Below, piece by piece: positions 59,074-64,000 of a stretch of DNA of 64,000 bases; position 1 is the first letter of the stretch, and each line of letters begins with the position of its first letter. A model generated the notes under the pieces. The model had not been told where the DNA came from and did not search any database. It saw nothing but the letters and a program-made list of their open reading frames with translations. A program made the translations under genes and the position numbers. Source of the stretch: Deroplatys truncata (taxonomy: Eukaryota > Arthropoda > Insecta > Mantodea > Mantidae). The stretch lies in NCBI GenBank assembly GCA_030765065.1, contig CM060990.1:418137198-418201197 (forward strand), given 5' to 3'.

Positions 59074-60210
59074 GTTGAAGTGTATGAATGTGTTGATTTT
59101 TCAGGAGGGTTATATGTACCTGGAAAGCTGATGTGATGTGATGATTTCAGAGATTTTGGCTTATTGGTGTTGCTGTAACGTGCCCAGTATAGCGTGTGTG
59201 ATGAATTCACACGAGAGATTAAATGGATGGAAGTGATTGTAATGTGAATATTTTTTTTTCTGTTTATGCAACAAGTTTATTACCATCTTAGATAGCAAAT
59301 TTTAATACCAACTGTTTTCCAGCTTAATTTTGATTTGGAGGATGTGGCTGCAACAGTATAATGTCATGTTATTTGTGTCATTCCTGAAATTATAATGTGA
59401 TTTCTTGAAGGTTATGCCTATGTTAATGTTTTGAATTTGCAGCATGGTAAATGAGACACGTCAGTGAAGATGTTTTGTTTTGAAGAGAAAATTGAAAGTT
59501 GAGATAAAGATGATAATGACTGAAGTAATGATGCTGATTGAAATACTGATGATGATGATGATGATGATTGAGTTGATGATAATAATGCGATGAGGAAGAT
59601 AGTACTGTGGACGAGAAACTGTATTAGTGACAGAGTATGACAATAGTAGTTGTAAGCATGTCACGTGGCGTAGTTTGGAGATGTATTGTGGATTTATTTT
59701 GTAGTTTTTAGTAATGCATACAGTAGTTTGAGTAGATAGTTAAGTGAGTGTTGTGTGTAATTTGGACCATGGTCAGTGTGAATGAGTTCATTTCATTGTC
59801 ATGTGTGATTGTCTTGTAAGTGCACTTATTTTCTTTTGTTAGTGATACCAGCTGGTCACTAAGATTTAATATTGGGATCCCAAATAAGGTTATGTTTTTC
59901 TGTTATGTTATTGTATGAAAAAGTCACTGTTCTTGATATAATGTTAATGTATTCTGAGTTTGTTTTAATGTTTTATTGGATTGTGAAGCATTGTGAGTTA
60001 AATTTTGGCTGGCAACTCTCTATAAAATTTAGTTCTTATGCCAATTTGTACTTAATTTTTTCTCTTTCTTTGCCCCATGTCAAAAGAATTTTAGTGCAAA
60101 CCTTTACATGTTTAAAATATTTGATTGTACATGACATACTGTTTTTATGTGTGATTGTTTGTTGGAGCACCCTTTTTACTGTTTGGTGGTTTTGTTGTAG
60201 TATTTTGCTG

Positions 60211-60393
60211 ATGGCGGAGCTCGAGAGGATCACAGGAGTATTCCCACGTGGCACACCAGAAGTCAAGAAACACCACAGGGAAGCTGTCGGGCAGCCAGTA
60301 CACTGCCGTGGCATAAGCAGCCACTATTTTGGGGGGCCGTCCAAGCCAGCGACTGCCCACCCCGTTGTCATCACCAGAGACCTGCAGGAATAA
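60211..60393 (+). other. 60-codon frame in the GC-rich 3' internal region
   Basis: ATG at 60211, product MAELERITGVFPRGTPEVKK and onward (HHREAVGQPVHCRG, GGPSKPATAHPVVITRDLQE), stop at 60391-60393. Base composition is clearly richer in G and C than the surrounding TE. I do not recognise the protein, and the opposite strand is also largely open, so this may be a captured or residual coding segment rather than a gene. The corresponding part of unit 2 lies beyond the window. Confidence 0.3.
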
Positions 60394-60788
60394 CAAATCT
60401 ACAGCCAGGACAAGTCGTCGTTGTGGGCACATTAAACTCACCCACAAACAGTTTCAACGGACCATCAAGAGCAGTTGCAGTGTAGTGTGCGTGTGAACAG
60501 AGGCAGCGTGGTGTGTGTGCGTGTGCGGGGTGCTCAAGCATAAGTGCAGTAACAATATTATCCGATAGCACTCAAGATTCTTGAGCCAGCCATCTAAAAA
60601 CAAAAACAAAAGCAAAAAAAAGCAACATTGTCGTCGTCTGGGTGCTTATCACACATGTATATTATTCTGTTATATTTTGGTGCATGACACATGTTTAATT
60701 CTTTTTTATTATGTATGTCATTTTGTTTGTCCTTTTATTGTTTCTATTGGTTTGCCTTGTGTCGACGAGGGCGTCGATCTCGGTGACC

Positions 60789-60797
60789 AGGGGGAGA
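60789..60797 (+). other. Polypurine tract
   Basis: AGGGGGAGA directly abuts the TGTGG start of LTR 2. It would prime plus-strand cDNA. No such tract precedes LTR 1, where unrelated flanking DNA joins. That is what fixes the LTR boundary. Confidence 0.85.
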
Positions 60798-61301
60798 TGT
60801 GGCGTATGCACAGATATTAGGATACACTACTCTCTGGGCACCGAGGTTAGAGACGACAGTTTGTCTGTGAGTAGGGGTAAGTCAGGGGAACTAAGTATTA
60901 GGGAGGGTATAGCGTCAGTGACGCTTGTGTGTTAGCGTTGTTTTGAGAGTCAGTGGGCAACCTGCAAGTAGCAAAGTCGTTGAACTGCCATCTCCGTGCA
61001 AAGGCAAGCATGGCGTCCTCGCCCGGCAGACACATGGGGTAAGAAATCCATTTCCATATAATAAATAACCATCCATCTATTCTCTTTTTATATTAATTAT
61101 GATAGTGTAGAGTTCTTTCTTCCTTCCAAGCCAATTAGCGTCCCTCTTTGCCAGTGATTAACAATATTTTTGGTACTTTCTTTAGCTGCGTCCCTCGTCG
61201 TAGCCTCGCATGTGAAGTTCTTGTTTAATTTGCCCGTACCTCTTGCAAGCGAGTAGCTCCCATCTGTTTATGTGAAATAATTTAAAGAGAGGCATACGAC
61301 A
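60798..61301 (+). repeat. LTR 2 of the tandem LTR element (504 bp)
   Basis: Counterpart of LTR 1 at an offset of 3855 bp, with few differences (for example GACGACAG versus GACGGCAG and AGGGTATAG versus AGGGGATAG). It is preceded by the PPT of unit 1 and followed by the PBS of unit 2 (61304-61315), so it serves as both the 3' LTR of one unit and the 5' LTR of the next. Confidence 0.85.
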
Positions 61302-64000
61302 AGTGGTGGAGAGCCAGACATAATTTAAATTTTTTGAGAGATTTTTAAGTGCAATTTTTCCCCTCTGAAATCTAACGGTTTGTGGTCCTCCAAGTGGTCG
61401 CTAAAAATCAAAATTTGTTTCTGGTTTAAGGGTAAGGATTTTGATGCTGTAATTTGTGATTTCCATATTCTAAATTTTGTTGCTATAATTTCTGAAAGTC
61501 TCGTTTCTAAATTTTAATTTTGAGTTCATTTTTGCATTTTTCCATTGTCTGCCGGCGTGACGCTAAAACTTCTGACTCCATTTTCCCCTTATTTTGGCTT
61601 CATTTCTACTAAATTATATCACTGTGTTAAGTTCTTCGTGCTGGTCATTTTGAAGTATATATTTTCGTAAATTGCGAAAAGTGAATTGTGATAATTGTAT
61701 GATATTTGTGTCGTTGATAGCGTGGTTGCGTGTGTGAGCTGATTTACGTAACATTGCATTCTAGATTGCGTCATATTGAAAGTATTAACGACTCGAAAGT
61801 GCAACAAATTAATTCAAAATTCGTGTGTTGCGTGTTTAAAATTTACGTGTGTATAAAAAGTGTGGTGCATCTGTTTGAAATATTTAAAGTAATAAAATGA
61901 ACGAGGTCACGTATATATATTGAAAATTTTTTGCATTGTACACTCGCGGAAAAATAGTGATAATGATAATGATGATAATTTTGCTTTACCGTTGCCAAGT
62001 TTGGTTTATTTAATTACGCAATGCATATTTTTAGGGGAAAATGCTTCACAATTACTCATGTAAGTAAAAGTTTCAGGAGCTACTACCAGCCTTGCCAGTA
62101 TCTTCACCTAATTAGGTTTGATGTGCTTCTAATATGGACCAGTACGATGTGGATGTTGATGAATCAGCTGTATGTGTGTTACCAGATTTTGGAAAACTGC
62201 ACTGGAATTTTTTTTGGTAAAAAGAGTAAAAAGAAAAAATATAACCTGTAAGTATGTAAACATTGTGAGTGCTAACGTTTGGACGAATGAAACAGTTTCA
62301 CAACTCACACAGGTATGCTAAATTTTTATTGTTTCACTGGCTGATGCTTAATTAAGCTTTGCTTTTCGGGAATAATATGTGCTATGAATGTCTCTGCTAA
62401 ATTAAAAGTGTATTATTATTTTGGGTGTAACTTAAATTTTAAATTATGTTTTTGGAACTGCAAATCATTTCTTTTGTTGTATTATGCTGCAGGAATGTGT
62501 TTCATGTGTACTATGTGCTTAATTGAGCTTTCATTTTCAGGAATGGTCTGTGACAGTATTGTTTTGAGTAATGATGTGATGTTGTTTTGTTGCATTCGAT
62601 TTGATTTGATTTGACTCGATTTGATTTTGGGTTTCATAATGATGCTGTGATTTTTATTTGCAGAAAATTGTTGCATGAATAGTGTGTGTATGTATGTGTG
62701 TATTTGAGGTTATGTGATATATGTGAGATTTGCCTCGGTGGGAGTGCCAAAGAGTAACCCCGATGGCGTAGTGTGAGGTTATGTGAGAAATATGAGCTGA
62801 GATTTGCCTCGGTGGATGTGCGTAAGAGTAACCCCGACGGTGCTAATGTGAGAGATGAGATGAGGAGAGATGAGAAGAGATGAGATGATGTCAGCTTCGG
62901 TGGAAGTGCCAAAGAGTAACCCCGATAGTTGAAGTGTATGAATGTGTTGATTTTTCAGGAGGGTTATATGTACCTGGAAAGTTGATGTGATGTGATGATT
63001 TCAGAGATTTTGGCTTATTGCTGTTGCTGTAACGTGCCCAGTATAGCGTGTGTGATGAATTCACACGAGAGATTAAATGGATGGAAGTGATCGTAATGTG
63101 AATAATTTTTTTTCTGTTTATGCAACAAGTTTATTACCATCTTAGATAGCAAATTTTAATACCAACTGTTTTCCAGCTTAATTTTGATTTGGAGGATGTG
63201 GATGCAACAGTATAATGTCATGTTATTTGTGTCATTCCTGAAATTTTAATGTGATTTCTTGAAGGTTATGCCTATGTTAATGTTTTGAATTTGCAGCATG
63301 GTAAATGAGACACGTCAGTGAAGATGTTTTGTTTTGAAGAGAAAATTGAAAGTTGAGATAAAGATGATAATGACTGAAGTAATGATGCTGATTGAAATAC
63401 TGATGATGATGATGATTGAGTTGATGATAATAATGCGATGAGGAAGTTAGTACTGTGGACGAGAAACTGTATTAGTGACAGAGTATGACAATAGTAGTTG
63501 AAAGCATGTCACGTGGCGTAGTTTGGAGATGTATTGTGGATTTATTTTGTAGTTTTTAGTAATGCATACAGTAGTTTGAGTAGATAGTTAAGTGAGTGTT
63601 GTGTGTAATTTGGACCATGGTCAGTGTGAATGAGTTCATTTCATTGTTATGTGTGATTGTCTTGTAAGTGCACTTATTTTCTTTTGTTAGTGATACCAGC
63701 TGGTCATTAAGATTTAATATTGGGATCCCAAATAAGGTTATGTTTTTCTGTTATGTTATTGTATGAAAAAGTCACTGTTCTTGATATAATGTTAATGTAG
63801 TCTGGGTCTGTTTTAATGTTTTATTTGGATTGTGAAGCATTGTGAGTTAAATTTTGGCTGGCAACTCTCTATAAAATTTAGTTCTTATGCCAATTTGTAC
63901 TTATTTTTTTTTTCTCTTTCTTTGCCCCATGTCAAAAGAATTTTAGTGCAAACCTTTACATGTTTAAAATATTTGATTGTACGTGACATACTGTTTTTAT
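61302..64000 (+). mobile_element. Internal region of the tandem LTR element, unit 2 (runs off the window)
   Basis: It follows unit 1 base for base with scattered substitutions and small indels (one A fewer near 61406, a shorter GAT run near 63405, extra T near 63905). It ends at the window edge at the place corresponding to about 60146. It includes the threefold core repeat (from about 62732). A third LTR would be expected near 64650 if the array is regular. Confidence 0.85.

Larger units (their letters stand above)
57447..60797 (+). mobile_element. Internal region of the tandem LTR element, unit 1 (no gag or pol)
   Basis: The 3351 bp between PBS and PPT have no recognisable gag, protease, RT or integrase in any frame. 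The sequence is rich in T and G and carries short simple runs such as (GAT)n near 59554 and TTTGATTTGATTTGA near 58745. It contains a threefold repeat (58878-59073) and, near the 3' end, a GC-richer patch with a 60-codon frame at 60211-60393 (MAELERITGVFPRG...). This resembles large non-autonomous LTR elements (LARD type), which keep replication signals but borrow proteins. The frames at 58167-58397 and 58530-58760 recur in unit 2 only because the whole DNA does. Confidence 0.75.

Noticed and set aside
56943-60150. Reading the 3.2-kb identity as one very long LTR with a 0.65-kb internal region
   Set aside because: A TG...CA unit of 504 bp followed two bases later by a PBS-like TGGTGGAGAGCC, plus the PPT, fits a short LTR and a duplicated internal region better. 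It would be revived if a TSD appears right after about 64000.
59872-60393. A 173-codon protein with several hydrophobic segments
   Set aside because: Most of the frame is in T-rich non-coding DNA, which reads as Phe, Leu and Val by chance. Only the last 60 codons from 60211 were kept as a weak note.
58167-62912. Small frames that occur twice, 3854 bp apart
   Set aside because: The duplication of the whole DNA explains their conservation. They contain no recognisable domain and overlap on both strands.

Overview
This is a stretch of eukaryotic nuclear DNA, almost certainly from an arthropod and probably an insect with a large, repeat-rich genome. That rests on the families present (Jockey-like LINEs with CCHC ORF1, mariner-like, piggyBac-like, hAT and PIF/Harbinger transposases, tRNA-derived SINEs, gag-bearing LTR elements), the AT-rich spacers, GT-AG splice signals, TATA/TCAGT promoters and the lack of any prokaryotic gene organisation. 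I cannot name the order. I find no convincing host gene. Nearly everything identifiable is a transposable element or a simple repeat.

Layout. 0.1-2.3 kb: minus-strand LINE ORF1 (zinc knuckles) and its leader, interrupted by SINE-A. 2.3-3.5 kb: a 60-bp-period minisatellite. 4.2-6.0 kb: two old copies of an unclassified repeat, a microsatellite and a small tandem duplication. 6.5-26 kb: the main structure, two degenerate copies of one hAT family lying head to head as a large imperfect palindrome centred near 17.3 kb. The left copy (hAT-A, minus) carries a SINE-A, a complete gag-only LTR retrotransposon (8,869-12,958), a locally inverted duplication, a roughly 2-kb insert holding a dead mariner, and a 376-bp hAT-type MITE. 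The right copy (hAT-B, plus) is followed by a 4.7-kb PIF/Harbinger element at 21.0-25.7 kb with a nearly intact transposase and a two-exon Myb-like partner gene, then by another piece of the hAT 3' end.

26.2-29.5 kb: SINE-B with a perfect 16-bp target duplication, then a 1.4-kb non-autonomous relative of the Harbinger element. 32.2-36.1 kb: a badly decayed LINE pol (endonuclease, RT, RNase H) on the minus strand. 36.3-38.1 kb: hAT-C with recognisable ends and an 8-bp duplication. 41.6-42.2, 48.1-48.7 and 50.6-52.2 kb: remnants of a Tc1-like DDE transposase, a hAT C-terminus and a piggyBac-like transposase. 56.9-64 kb: a young LTR element arranged LTR-internal-LTR-internal (504-bp LTRs, PBS, PPT, period 3,855 bp) that runs off the window.

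How the parts relate. The autonomous-looking Harbinger (transposase plus Myb-like protein) could have mobilised the 28-kb derivative, because both share palindromic subterminal motifs. The gag-only LTR element and the non-coding LTR element both lack pol and would need enzymes from elsewhere. Nesting gives a relative order: the hAT copies are oldest; SINE-A, the MITE and the mariner-bearing insert came later; the gag-only LTR element is young because its LTRs are nearly identical. All similarity statements are by-eye comparisons within the window. No identity was computed and no database was searched.
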